Of a DNA stretch of 39,726 nucleotides, positions 17,949-25,593 are shown piece by piece. The stretch comes from Burkholderiales bacterium. Lineage in GTDB: Bacteria > Pseudomonadota > Gammaproteobacteria > Burkholderiales > Casimicrobiaceae. Position 1 is the first letter of the stretch. Every line of letters starts with the position of its first letter. The position numbers and the translations under genes are program-made. The notes beneath the pieces are model-generated. The model did not search any database, had not been told where the DNA came from, and saw only the letters and a program-made list of their open reading frames with translations. Location of the stretch: the NCBI GenBank assembly GCA_020851235.1, contig JADZDD010000012.1:1-39726 (forward strand), written 5' to 3'.

Positions 17949-19715
17949 GTGACCGCCGCTGCACCGCCTGTCGAGTACGGCCCGTGGAACCCGGGGGTGC
18001 AGTCGCAGATCCCGGCGGCGCTCCTCGGTCTCGCCACGCTGTATCGGCCCGAGCACAGCCGCGTCCCCCTCACGGACCTGCACGAAGTCGCCGACCTCAC
18101 CGGGCTGCCGCTGCGCCAACTCGCGGCCTTCGGCCCCGAGCGTCTCGCGCTCCACGAACTCCTCGTGCGCGTCACCGCCAACGTGTCGGTCCCGGACGGC
18201 ACGCGGATCGAGGACCTCGGCATCAACTTCCGCGAGATCACGACCACGATCCTGCAACGCGGTGTCACGCCGGCGCTGCCGCGCGTCAAGGCGGCGTACG
18301 ACGCCGTGCGCGCGCAGGCCACCGACATCGTCGAGCGCGAAGTCGGCCGCCTGTACGGTGTGAGCCCGCCCGCACCGACCCCTGCCCCGCGCGGGTGGCT
18401 CGCCCGCTTGCGGCGCCGATCCGCGGCTCCCCCGACCGCCGCGACGACCGACCCGCATGCCGTCGTGAGCGACTGGGAAGCGCGGGCGCGTAACGCCGAC
18501 GCCGTCGAACGCTGCGCGCTGCAGGCACTCGCCCGGGTGGCGGCAGCATTGCTCGTGAAGCACGGACAGGTCTGGGGTGGACGCGATCTCGTGGCCCGCG
18601 TCGCGGTCGATCTCGCCAGCAATGAGGCAGGGAGCGATGCCATCGGCGCGGTGATCGAACCGCTCGTACGCGAGACCGCGGTGCGTGAAGGGTATTCCCT
18701 GCTCGCCACGCAGGAGCGCCCGGTGGTGATGAACACCAAGGGACCCTCCGCTTCGGGGAAGAGCACGATGCGACCGCTGCAGAAAGCGCTCGCCGCGCGC
18801 ATCGGCGTCGACTGGTCGCAGTTCGCGCTCATCAGCCCGGACATCTGGCGCAAGCAGCTGCTCGATTACGCGAGCCTGGGCGCCGACTACAAGTACGCCG
18901 GCGCGTTGACCGGCGACGAGCTCGCGATCATCGATCACAAGCTCGACCGCTACATGGCGGCCAAGGCGCGGCGCGGCGATGTGACGCACCTGCTCATCGA
19001 TCGCTTCCGCTTCGACAGCTTCGCCCCGGACTCGGTCGAGGCCGGCAGCAATCTCCTGACGCGTTTCGGCCAGGTCGTCTACCTCTTCTTCGTGCTGACG
19101 CCACCCGTAGCGCTCGTGGAACGGGCGTGGAAGCGCGGCCTCGACGTCGGACGGTACAAGGCCGTCGACGACACCCTCGCGCACGCGGTCGAGGCGTACA
19201 CCGGCATGCCCGAACTCCTCTTCACCTGGGCTCGCCGTCGCGACAAGCGGGTGCACGTCGAATTCCTGGACAACAGCGTCCCGCGCGGCGAGGTCCCGCT
19301 CACGGCGGCGTACGGGTGGAACGATCTGCTCAACATCCTCGATCCGATCGCCTTCGCCGACATCGAGTGCTATCGCAAGCTCGCCGTCGACGCGCAGGGG
19401 CCCTCCGAGATCTACCCCCCGGGAGTCGACGTCTTGCCGGAGGCCAACACGGAGTTCCTGCGCCGCTGCGTCGCCGAATTCCCGCGCATCCGATTCGCCG
19501 AACCCTCCACCGGCCGCATCTACGTCGATGCCGAGCACGGCCAGATCCGGTGGATCGATACGGCGTGCCTGCACGCGCAACCCGAAGCGACACGGCGCAC
19601 GTTGCGCGCCGCGCTGCCCGCCATCGATGGCCCGCCCCCACCCGCCGACGCCGAGACGATGCTGCCGGAAACCGATCGCGTGCACACGGTCGGCGCGTGG
19701 CGCACCACGGCGTAG
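17949..19715 (+). CDS. Large P-loop protein with zeta-toxin-like kinase half
   Basis: A 588-aa cytoplasmic protein of unknown function. Residues 1 to about 260 match nothing I can name; they include a Pro/Arg-rich linker at about 140-165. The second half begins with Walker A GPSASGKST (265-273), then FALISPDIWRKQLLDY with D298 placed like the catalytic base of zeta toxins, and LLIDRFRFDSF as a Walker-B-like strand. Zeta toxins phosphorylate UDP-N-acetylglucosamine and are about 280 aa; this protein is twice that and no antitoxin-like gene precedes it. The GTG at 17949 has GGGGAG 6 nt upstream; an in-frame TTG at 17895 is less likely. It stands alone, divergent from the sensor kinase. I recall similar large proteins in other proteobacteria without assigned function. 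Confidence 0.75.
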   Translation: MTAAAPPVEYGPWNPGVQSQIPAALLGLATLYRPEHSRVPLTDLHEVADLTGLPLRQLAAFGPERLALHELLVRVTANVSVPDGTRIEDLGINFREITTTILQRGVTPALPRVKAAYDAVRAQATDIVEREVGRLYGVSPPAPTPAPRGWLARLRRRSAAPPTAATTDPHAVVSDWEARARNADAVERCALQALARVAAALLVKHGQVWGGRDLVARVAVDLASNEAGSDAIGAVIEPLVRETAVREGYSLLATQERPVVMNTKGPSASGKSTMRPLQKALAARIGVDWSQFALISPDIWRKQLLDYASLGADYKYAGALTGDELAIIDHKLDRYMAAKARRGDVTHLLIDRFRFDSFAPDSVEAGSNLLTRFGQVVYLFFVLTPPVALVERAWKRGLDVGRYKAVDDTLAHAVEAYTGMPELLFTWARRRDKRVHVEFLDNSVPRGEVPLTAAYGWNDLLNILDPIAFADIECYRKLAVDAQGPSEIYPPGVDVLPEANTEFLRRCVAEFPRIRFAEPSTGRIYVDAEHGQIRWIDTACLHAQPEATRRTLRAALPAIDGPPPPADAETMLPETDRVHTVGAWRTTA

Positions 19716-19786
19716 GCACGCTGCGTGACCCGGCGCGACCCCGACCGACCGGTCGCAAGCGTGCATGACGTACCATCACGCACGCA

Positions 19787-19871
19787 GCCCGGGTGGTGGA
19801 ACAGGTAGACACAAGGGACTTAAAATCCCTCGCCGCGAGGCGTGCCGGTTCGATCCCGGCCCCGGGCACCA
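19787..19871 (+). tRNA. tRNA-Leu(TAA)
   Basis: An 85-nt class II tRNA with a long variable arm and encoded CCA. The acceptor stem GCCCGGG (19787-19793) pairs with CCCGGGC (19861-19867), then A and CCA to 19871. The anticodon loop ACTTAAAATC gives TAA. Its 3' 34 nt (19838-19871) recur at 21141-21174, so this gene served as the integration site of the islet downstream and was kept intact by the element. Confidence 0.97.
19838..19871 (+). repeat. attL: 34-bp repeat inside tRNA-Leu
   Basis: This 34-nt stretch forms the 3' part of tRNA-Leu from the end of the variable arm through CCA and is identical to 21141-21174. The bases just outside differ (G before and ATCC after here, A before and CGTC after there), so the identity ends sharply, as at an attachment-site core. 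Confidence 0.85.
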
Positions 19872-20022
19872 ATCCAAAGCCGCCCCTCGTTCACGGAAGG
19901 AGTGGGTTTTCCGTTCTTGGGCGCGTGCCCGACCTTGCCAGTTTCGCGCTCGTGGGAGCCCGAGAAGGCAAGGACGACATCGACTTCATTGCGTCGCCCG
20001 TGCCGGTCGTGTGCGGCAGGCG

Positions 20023-20325
20023 TCAAATGATGGCCTGCAAGCCCTTGTCGGCGATGATATTCAGCAGCTTGAGCGCAGGGCCCGAGGGATGGGTTTCGCC
20101 TTGTTCCCACTTGCGCACGGTCGACGCCGACGTATGCAGATGCAGCGCAAACACCGGCTGGCTGAACTTCAAGGCTTCGCGCAAGCGCTTGATGTCAGCA
20201 GCGCGGAACTCCCGCACCGGCGGCGGGCAGATCGCGTCGAACTCGCGCATCGTCACCTTGGTGATCGCTCCCGCTTCGTGGAGTGCAGCCAGGTCGCCAC
20301 GCAGGGATTCAATGATCTTGCTCAC
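20023..20325 (-). CDS. Xre-family antitoxin / HTH regulator (HigA- or NadS-like)
   Basis: A 100-aa DNA-binding antitoxin. The N-terminal part (MSKIIESLRGDLAALHEAG start, read from GTG) leads into a central CPPPVREF segment and an HTH at about residues 44-78, with LREALKFSQPVFA and TSASTVRKWEQGE. It ends NIIADKGLQAII. The GTG at 20325 follows GGAGG at 6 nt. Its start overlaps the toxin stop by 17 bp, giving toxin-first order as in higBA. By family precedent it should neutralise the toxin and bind the operator upstream of the toxin gene. Located in the tRNA-Leu islet. Confidence 0.9.
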   Translation of the reverse strand: MSKIIESLRGDLAALHEAGAITKVTMREFDAICPPPVREFRAADIKRLREALKFSQPVFALHLHTSASTVRKWEQGETHPSGPALKLLNIIADKGLQAII

Positions 20326-20692
20326 AGTGCACCTCCAACAACACCCCCGACCGCAACGCCTTCGATAAAGTCTCGGCGGAAAGTTCAAGAAACACCTTGC
20401 CTGCGAATTGCAGCGCCTTCTTCTCGTTCTGCGTGATATTCGCCTTTTCGCTCTTGGGGAACCCATGCAGGAACACATAGCGGCGACCGATCCGCGCTGA
20501 AAGCAGCGTGCGGAAGCCGCCGCTCTTGCCGCCGCCGGGACGGGCAACCCGCTTCTTGTAGAGGAAGCCGCCCAAGTCCGCGTCAATCAGCCCGCCTTCC
20601 ATCTCCAGAACTGCTTTGCACAAGGAGGCGTCGGGCAGCTTCTCGCCGGCCTGCCACCGCGCAAAATCCTTTCGCTTGAGGATGTGCGTCAT
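20309..20692 (-). CDS. RelE/HigB-type toxin
   Basis: A 127-aa toxin of the RelE-like, HigB-type family (the group formerly called DUF1044). Recognisable are FARWQAGEKLPDASLCKAV, EGGLIDADLGG, KKRVARPGGGKSGGFRTLL, then FLHGFPKSEKANI. Family members are mRNA interferases or are suspected to be. The ATG at 20692 follows GGAGG at 5 nt. It is translated just ahead of its antitoxin with a 17-bp overlap. No frameshift or truncation is seen, so the pair could be functional. Confidence 0.9.
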   Translation of the reverse strand: MTHILKRKDFARWQAGEKLPDASLCKAVLEMEGGLIDADLGGFLYKKRVARPGGGKSGGFRTLLSARIGRRYVFLHGFPKSEKANITQNEKKALQFAGKVFLELSAETLSKALRSGVLLEVHCEQDH

Positions 20693-20704
20693 CTTGACCT
20701 CCAA

Positions 20705-20733
20705 ACTATACCCGAAACGGGCATGGTTTCCCA
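20705..20733 (-). promoter_or_regulatory. Toxin-antitoxin promoter with overlapping inverted repeat
   Basis: On the minus strand a TATAGT -10 box (20705-20710, 5/6) sits just before the toxin ribosome site. Directly upstream, at 20711-20721, CCCGAAACGGG has perfect 4-bp arms around AAA and lies in the -10/-35 spacer, the usual place for an antitoxin operator. The -35 region is poor (TGGGAA at 17-nt spacing). Autoregulation is inferred from this layout. Confidence 0.55.
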
Positions 20734-20831
20734 TCCCTCGCCGCGTTGCGCGGACGCGAAGTGCGATCGAGTCGTTTGGCGTGGCGGCGACACCACCATC
20801 GTGGCCGACATCGCAGGGCGCTGGCCACGTG

Positions 20832-21002
20832 TCATGGGGCCACCTCATTCGGTTCCTGGCAAGTGGCGACAACAAGCTGCCGCCGGCTTGCCACCCACTC
20901 GGCCACGTGGCGCATCGCGTCGTCGTCGGTGTGGACGTAACGCATGAGCCTCGCCACGGTCTTGTGCGCGGTCAGCACCATGCTGACCTTGACCGGGATG
21001 CC
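20832..21002 (-). pseudogene. Tyrosine recombinase (integrase) C-terminal remnant
   Basis: About 56 residues, starting GIPVKV and running through AHKTVARLMRYVHTDDDAMR to VASRRQ, match the last catalytic segment of phage-type integrases: the (G)HKT box, with Ala in place of the usual Gly, and the nucleophile-type RYVHTDD. No Arg/His-containing box I or earlier domain precedes it in any frame; upstream the reading frame continues with unrelated residues to about 21113. It lies 139 bp from the right 34-bp repeat. It is a dead fragment of the enzyme that presumably integrated the islet. Confidence 0.7.
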
Positions 21003-21140
21003 GTATCGGTGATGCCCCGCCGCTCCTGCACGATCGCGTTCGCCCGTGCGGGCCGTGCGGGGTAACGCCCACGACGTCGACAAGCGCCGCGCCGGATCGT
21101 CCGAGCGCATCACCGTCGAACCGGCACAACCTGAGGGACA

Positions 21141-21174
21141 AGGCGTGCCGGTTCGATCCCGGCCCCGGGCACCA
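21141..21174 (+). repeat. attR: 34-bp copy of the tRNA-Leu 3' end
   Basis: Identical to 19838-19871 but with no tRNA 5' part before it, so it is not a gene. It ends 2 bp before the stop codon of the convergent membrane-protein gene (21177). Before integration, that gene therefore probably ended almost at the 3' end of tRNA-Leu. Confidence 0.85.
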
Positions 21175-21176
21175 CG

Positions 21177-22058
21177 TCAACGCCGCTGGCTCGCGTTGGC
21201 CGCCGACGGGCGGCGCTCCTTGACCTTGGGTGGTGGGGCGACGTCGCGCGCCTTGGCGGGGGGTCGGCGGGGCCGCTCGTGGCGCGGCACATGCGTCGCG
21301 CCGCCGAGCAACGGGCGTTCGACGTAGCGGTCGAGCTCGCCACGCCACCATAGACGCACGGGTTCGACGATGCTCACGTGTCGCGCGCCGGTCGCAGTAT
21401 CGCGATAGCACGCGTCGTAGCGCCAGCGTCGCCACGCGCACAGGTAGCGCATCCGCACGAGGCGCACGGCCGCCACCGCCTGCGCATATCCGGGGGTGCG
21501 CCACAGGGTCGAGCGCAAGGCGCGCCGCACGCGCTTGAATTTCTTTCTGAACAGCGACCCGAACAGCGTGTCGCCGGCGACAATCCATGCGCGGCGCACG
21601 ACCGGCACGAGAAACGCCACGGGAAAGACGATCAGCAGGAAGTGCAGGTAGACCTGGCTTGCGATCAGCCCCGCAACGATGACGAGCTTCCACACGAGGT
21701 GCAGCCCGACCCAGCCGTTGCGCAGGCGGGTGATCGCGACACGCATCCGGTCGCGCCAGGTGTGCGCGCGATGGATCTTGTCGTCGCTCAGGATCACGCT
21801 TCCGGCATAGCCCAGGCCAACGCCGGCCAGTGCACTCGCCACGCGGGCCGCACGGCGCATGCCAACGGCGCGCGCGACGGCGGCGACGAGCTCGCCGCTC
21901 ATCCGCCAGACCGAATTGACGATGAAGGCGACACCGTTCCACACCAGGCGCATCGCCGCCCCGACGGCCTCGTAGCCGGTGAAGTAATCGACGGCCACGA
22001 AGACGACGATCGCGATCGCGAGAACCCAGAAGATCCACGTGCGTCGCGCCCTTCTCAT
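21177..22058 (-). CDS. Uncharacterised membrane protein, basic C-terminus
   Basis: 293 aa from the ATG at 22058; an in-frame TTG at 22085 would add nine residues. A hydrophobic segment lies at about residues 8-26 (WIFWVLAIAIVVFVAVDYF) and another pair at about 122-155 (HLVWKLVIVAGLIASQVYL, then LLIVFPVAFLVPVV), with a weaker one near 80. From about residue 170 it is strongly basic and probably cytoplasmic (RKKFKRVRRALRS, RRWRYDACYRD), with a Pro/Lys/Arg-rich tail. I recognise no family. The stop codon lies 2 bp from the right end of the tRNA-Leu islet. Confidence 0.65.
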   Translation of the reverse strand: MRRARRTWIFWVLAIAIVVFVAVDYFTGYEAVGAAMRLVWNGVAFIVNSVWRMSGELVAAVARAVGMRRAARVASALAGVGLGYAGSVILSDDKIHRAHTWRDRMRVAITRLRNGWVGLHLVWKLVIVAGLIASQVYLHFLLIVFPVAFLVPVVRRAWIVAGDTLFGSLFRKKFKRVRRALRSTLWRTPGYAQAVAAVRLVRMRYLCAWRRWRYDACYRDTATGARHVSIVEPVRLWWRGELDRYVERPLLGGATHVPRHERPRRPPAKARDVAPPPKVKERRPSAANASQRR

Positions 22059-22230
22059 CCGCGCATTCTCGCGCAGGAGCGGCAACTCGGGGCAGCGTCA
22101 ACGCGTCCGGGTGCGGCGAACCCGGGTGGGAACCCCCGTCACCCGGGAACACCCGCGTGAAGGCGCGGGCCCCCGGTGCGCCCGCCGGGAGGCCGGCGCC
22201 CGGACGGCGCCGCTCCCGATCCGGCCATCG

Positions 22231-22881
22231 TCAACGCGGCGCGCCGGGCATGTAGCGCGCGAGGTCGCCCATCACCTTTTGCATCGCCTCGAAGGCGTTG
22301 CCGCCGGCGCCGACGACGCCTTGCATCGCCTTGATGACGTTTTGCGCCTGCGACAGATCCGGCAGCATGGCCATCGCGGCCTGCGCCTGATCCGCTCCCG
22401 GCGTGTTGTGCATCTGTTCGTCGAGGATCACCCATAGCCGCTTCTGCATTTCCGAGATGAGCTCAAACATCTGCCCCCAGTAACGCATCGCGTGCTCCAC
22501 GGCTTCCTGCGACGCGGCCTGCCCGGCCGCCATCACCTCGGTGGGATTGGTCGCGTCGGCCGCGGCCTTCGCCGCCTTGCGACTGCGGGTGCGCACCTCT
22601 TCCTCGGAGTCGAACTGAAGGCGACGCAGCTTGGCGGTGTTCTCGATCGCAGCGTCGATCACATCGAGGGCGAGGCGCGCATTGGCGCGGTAGAAGTCGA
22701 GCGCCTGCTCGGGTGTCAGGAGCTTCATCTGCGCGAGGTCGAGCTGCGGAAGGCGCGTCGGGTCGAAACTCGCGAACGGCGTCTCCGGTTGCGGCGACGC
22801 GGCCGGCTTGGCGGCCTTGCGCGCGGACTTGCGCGCGGTCTTCCGTGCGGTCTTCTTGGCGGCGGGCGCCCTGGTGGCCAT
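22231..22881 (-). CDS. Phasin-family protein with histone-H1-like N-terminus
   Basis: A 216-aa phasin-type protein, expected on the surface of polyhydroxyalkanoate granules. Residues 1-30 are an Ala/Lys/Arg repeat (KKTARKTARKSARKAAKPAA) like histone H1 tails. From about residue 45 onward follows a long helical phasin domain (TPEQALDFYRANARLALDVI, later AMRYWGQMFELISEMQKRL). The ATG at 22881 has GAGGAG 7 nt upstream. In Pseudomonas PhaF and Ralstonia PhaM, comparable basic repeats are C-terminal and tie granules to DNA; here the repeat is N-terminal. No PHA synthase gene lies in this window. A GGCGCC stem-loop at 22194-22212, without a T-run, follows the gene. Confidence 0.85.
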   Translation of the reverse strand: MATRAPAAKKTARKTARKSARKAAKPAASPQPETPFASFDPTRLPQLDLAQMKLLTPEQALDFYRANARLALDVIDAAIENTAKLRRLQFDSEEEVRTRSRKAAKAAADATNPTEVMAAGQAASQEAVEHAMRYWGQMFELISEMQKRLWVILDEQMHNTPGADQAQAAMAMLPDLSQAQNVIKAMQGVVGAGGNAFEAMQKVMGDLARYMPGAPR

Positions 22882-23069
22882 GGCTTTGCTCCTCGAAATG
22901 GATGCGTCGGGGGATCCGAGCGGGGTGGCACGACGACGCTCGCATGCATGAGACTCCCATTCGTGCGTGGGGTCAAGCCACGGGCAGACGAGGCTCACCC
23001 ATGCTGCGTGCTAGCATCGTTTCGTTCGCGTGCAAGGGGGCGCGCGTCGGAGGAGGAGGAGGAAAGAGC

Positions 23070-24248
23070 ATGTCGAGCATCAAGCAACGATTTGGACGGC
23101 CGCTGCGTCTGGGTCTCGTCGGTGGCGGTCCCGAGTCGTGGATCGGCCGCATGCACCGCGGCGCGGCCGAATTCGATGGCTGGTGGCGCTGCGTCGCCGG
23201 CGTGTTCTCGGGCGACCCTGCACGCTCGCGCGCGGCCGGCGTGCAGTTGGGCTTCGACGCCGCGCGCAGCTACGGCACGGTCGAGGAGATGCTCGCGCAG
23301 GAGTCCAGGCGATCCGACCCCATCGACGCGATCGCGATCATGACGCCCAACGACACGCACTATCCGTACGCGCGCGCGGCGCTCGACGCAGGGCTCGACG
23401 TCGTGTGCGACAAGCCGGTGACGCACGACTTCGCGCAAGCCTGCGATCTCGTCGCCCGAGTGCAGCGTGGCCAGCGCGTATTCGCGATCGCGCACGGGTA
23501 CTCGGCGTATCCGATGACGCGACACGCGCACGATCTCGTGCGCGACGGCGCGATCGGTGCGCTGCGCCTCGTGCAGGTCGAGTACATCCAAAGCGGCATG
23601 GCAACGCGCCTGGAGGACGGTCCGCAGAACAATCGCGTCCGCTGGCTCCTCGACGCCGAGCGCAGCGGCCAGGCGCTGGTGATGAGCGCGATCGGCTGCC
23701 ACGCGCAGCATCTGGCGTCGTTCGTGTCCGGCCAGCGCATCGCGCGGGTCGCCGCCGACGTGGGTGCGCTCGTTCCCGGGCGCAGCGTCGTCGACTACGT
23801 CTCCGCGCTCGTCACGCTCGACGACGGCACGCGCGGCACGTTCACCGTCACGCAAGCGGCGGCCGGCGGCGAGAACGACATTCGCCTGCGCGTCTACGGC
23901 GCCAAGGGCATGCTCGAGTGGTGGCATCGGGATCCGTCGTACCTGCGCCTCGCGCTGCAAGGCGAGCCGGTGCAGGTGATCACCCGGGGCGACCCCTCCC
24001 TGCCCGCAGCGACGCTTGCGCTCGGGCGCACGCCACGTGGTCACCCCGAGGGGCTGCGTGAGGCCTTCGCCAACATCTACGCCGAGGCGGCGCAGGAGCG
24101 CATGGCGCGGGCGCTGGGCGAGACGCTGCCGCCAGCGCCCTACCCGCGCATCGAGGACGGCGCGCACACGATGGCGTTCATCGAGGCGTGCCTGCGCTCG
24201 CAAGCGAGCGGACGCTGGGAGGATGTGGCGAAGCTGCCTTTGCCATAA
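23070..24248 (+). CDS. Gfo/Idh/MocA-family oxidoreductase
   Basis: A 392-aa NAD(P)-dependent dehydrogenase of the sugar/inositol/glucose-fructose oxidoreductase family. The N-terminal Rossmann fold has LGLVGGGPESWIGRMHRGA; the family EKP-type motif appears as DVVCDKPVTHDF, with the catalytic Lys in it. Later HGYSAYPMTRHA and MSAIGCHAQHLASFV include a His at the site of the usual H-x-x-D region. The ATG at 23070 follows an extended purine run (23049-23066, repeats of GGA) with GGAGG at 7-nt spacing, a strong ribosome site. It is alone between phasin and cbpA; substrate unknown. Confidence 0.92.
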   Translation: MSSIKQRFGRPLRLGLVGGGPESWIGRMHRGAAEFDGWWRCVAGVFSGDPARSRAAGVQLGFDAARSYGTVEEMLAQESRRSDPIDAIAIMTPNDTHYPYARAALDAGLDVVCDKPVTHDFAQACDLVARVQRGQRVFAIAHGYSAYPMTRHAHDLVRDGAIGALRLVQVEYIQSGMATRLEDGPQNNRVRWLLDAERSGQALVMSAIGCHAQHLASFVSGQRIARVAADVGALVPGRSVVDYVSALVTLDDGTRGTFTVTQAAAGGENDIRLRVYGAKGMLEWWHRDPSYLRLALQGEPVQVITRGDPSLPAATLALGRTPRGHPEGLREAFANIYAEAAQERMARALGETLPPAPYPRIEDGAHTMAFIEACLRSQASGRWEDVAKLPLP

Positions 24249-24314
24249 TGGCGCCGCACCCCGGCGGACGCTTCGCCGGCGACCGGCACGGTCCCCACTG
24301 CCCAGCCCACGACG

Positions 24315-25268
24315 ATGAAGTACAAGGACTACTACGCGATCCTCGGCGTGCCGCGCGACGCCTCGGTCGACGACGTCAAGACCGCGTACCGGCGCCTCGC
24401 GCGCAAGTACCACCCCGACGTCTCGAAGGAGAAGAACGCCGAGGAGAGATTCAAGGAGGTGAGCGAGGCGTACGAGACGCTCAAGGATGCCGAAAAGCGC
24501 GCCGCCTACGACCAGCTCGGAACGCATCGGCCGGGTGAAGACTTCCGGCCACCGCCCGACTGGGGCCAGCACTTCGCGCAAGGCGGCGGCTTTGCCCCGG
24601 GGCAGGGTTTCGAGGACATCGATCTCGCGGATCTCTTCGCGGGCCTGGCCGCACGCCAGGCGCGCGGTGGCGGCCCGCGCGGGGATCGGCCGCTGCCCGG
24701 CAGCGACTACGAGGCGGTGGTGCGCATCTCGTTCGAGCAGGCGTTCCATGGCACCGAGATCGATCTCGAGCTCTCCGCCCTCGAGTGGGATCCCCACGGC
24801 GGCGTGCGTCGCGTCCCGCACCGGGTGCGCACGCGCGTCCCGCGCGGGGTGGCCAACGGCGAGAAGCTGCGCGTGCCGGGCAAGGGCGGCAAGGGTCTCC
24901 ATGGTGGCCCGAACGGCGATCTCTACCTCGACATCGAGGTCGCCGAGCATCCGCTGTATCGGGTCACCGGTAACGACATCTACGTCGACTTGCCGCTCGC
25001 CCCGTGGGAGGCGGTGCTCGGTGCCAGCGTGCAGTTGCCCACGCCCGCCGGTACGGTCGCGCTCAAGGTCGCGCCGGGAACCCGTGCCGGCCAGCAACTG
25101 CGTCTTGCCCACCGCGGCATGACGCGCGGCAACACGAGTGGGCATCTGTACGCGGTCGTGCGCATCGAGGTGCCCACGGTGGTCGACGACGAGGCGAAGG
25201 CGCTGTATCGCAAGCTCGCGGAATCCGCGCATTTCGATCCGCGCGCGAAGCTCGTGCAGGAGGCGTAA
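24315..25268 (+). CDS. cbpA: DnaJ-like co-chaperone CbpA
   Basis: A class II J-domain protein of 317 aa that stimulates DnaK ATPase, and in E. coli also binds curved DNA. The J-domain is residues 1-70 ([15 protein letters not shown]), with the HPD motif at H33-P34-D35. A Gly/Phe-rich linker (about 90-125, [19 protein letters not shown]) follows, then two substrate-binding beta domains ([48 protein letters not shown]). There are no zinc-finger CxxCxGxG repeats, which separates it from DnaJ. cbpM starts 3 bp downstream, confirming the assignment. Confidence 0.95.
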   Translation: MKYKDYYAILGVPRDASVDDVKTAYRRLARKYHPDVSKEKNAEERFKEVSEAYETLKDAEKRAAYDQLGTHRPGEDFRPPPDWGQHFAQGGGFAPGQGFEDIDLADLFAGLAARQARGGGPRGDRPLPGSDYEAVVRISFEQAFHGTEIDLELSALEWDPHGGVRRVPHRVRTRVPRGVANGEKLRVPGKGGKGLHGGPNGDLYLDIEVAEHPLYRVTGNDIYVDLPLAPWEAVLGASVQLPTPAGTVALKVAPGTRAGQQLRLAHRGMTRGNTSGHLYAVVRIEVPTVVDDEAKALYRKLAESAHFDPRAKLVQEA

Positions 25269-25271
25269 GCG

Positions 25272-25580
25272 ATGACCGACACACCCTTCGACACGCTCTC
25301 CGACGTCACGGAGGTCAGTTTCACGCAGATGGTGTCGGCGTCCGGCCTCACCGCGACCGAGATCACCGAACTCGTGCGATACGGCGTGCTCGTGCCGCGT
25401 GACCCGACGAGCGCGCCGCTCACCTTCGAGGCGCGCTGGGTCTTCGCGGCGCGTACCGCATCGCGGCTGCGCCGCGAACTCGACCTCGACACCTACGGCG
25501 TCAGCGTGGCGATGGGCTTTCTCGAACGCATCGAGGCGCTGGAGGCCGAATTGCGCACGCTGCGCGCGCGTCTGGGCTGA
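25272..25580 (+). CDS. cbpM: CbpA modulator CbpM
   Basis: A 102-aa MerR-HTH-like protein that binds the J-domain of CbpA and blocks its co-chaperone and DNA-binding activity. The sequence shows ATEITELVRYGVLVP and FTQMVSASGL as the HTH-like part, and a C-terminal helix FLERIEALEAELRTLRARL, which may form a short coiled coil. Its position 3 bp after cbpA is the usual arrangement. Confidence 0.92.
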   Translation: MTDTPFDTLSDVTEVSFTQMVSASGLTATEITELVRYGVLVPRDPTSAPLTFEARWVFAARTASRLRRELDLDTYGVSVAMGFLERIEALEAELRTLRARLG

Positions 25581-25593
25581 ATCGGCGCGTCGC

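Larger units (their letters stand above)
19838..21174. mobile_element. Remnant integrative islet at tRNA-Leu
   Basis: A 1.3-kb segment bounded by a 34-bp perfect direct repeat, whose left copy is the T-arm and acceptor end of tRNA-Leu(TAA). Cargo: a toxin-antitoxin pair (20023-20692, minus) and a C-terminal stub of a tyrosine recombinase (20832-21002, minus) close to the right repeat. Base composition of the cargo looks less GC-rich than the flanks. The layout is that of a tRNA-targeting integrative element, but it is too small to be complete. It is probably the remains of a larger island after deletion, held by the toxin-antitoxin pair. Confidence 0.8.

Noticed and set aside
19735-19756. GCGACC...GGTCGC hairpin before tRNA-Leu as terminator of the zeta-like gene.
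   Set aside because: It is short and has no following T-run, so it cannot be separated from chance at this GC content.
21125-21174. A second tRNA-Leu gene at the right repeat.
   Set aside because: Only the T-arm and acceptor 3' half are present; there is no D-arm, anticodon arm or 5' acceptor strand.
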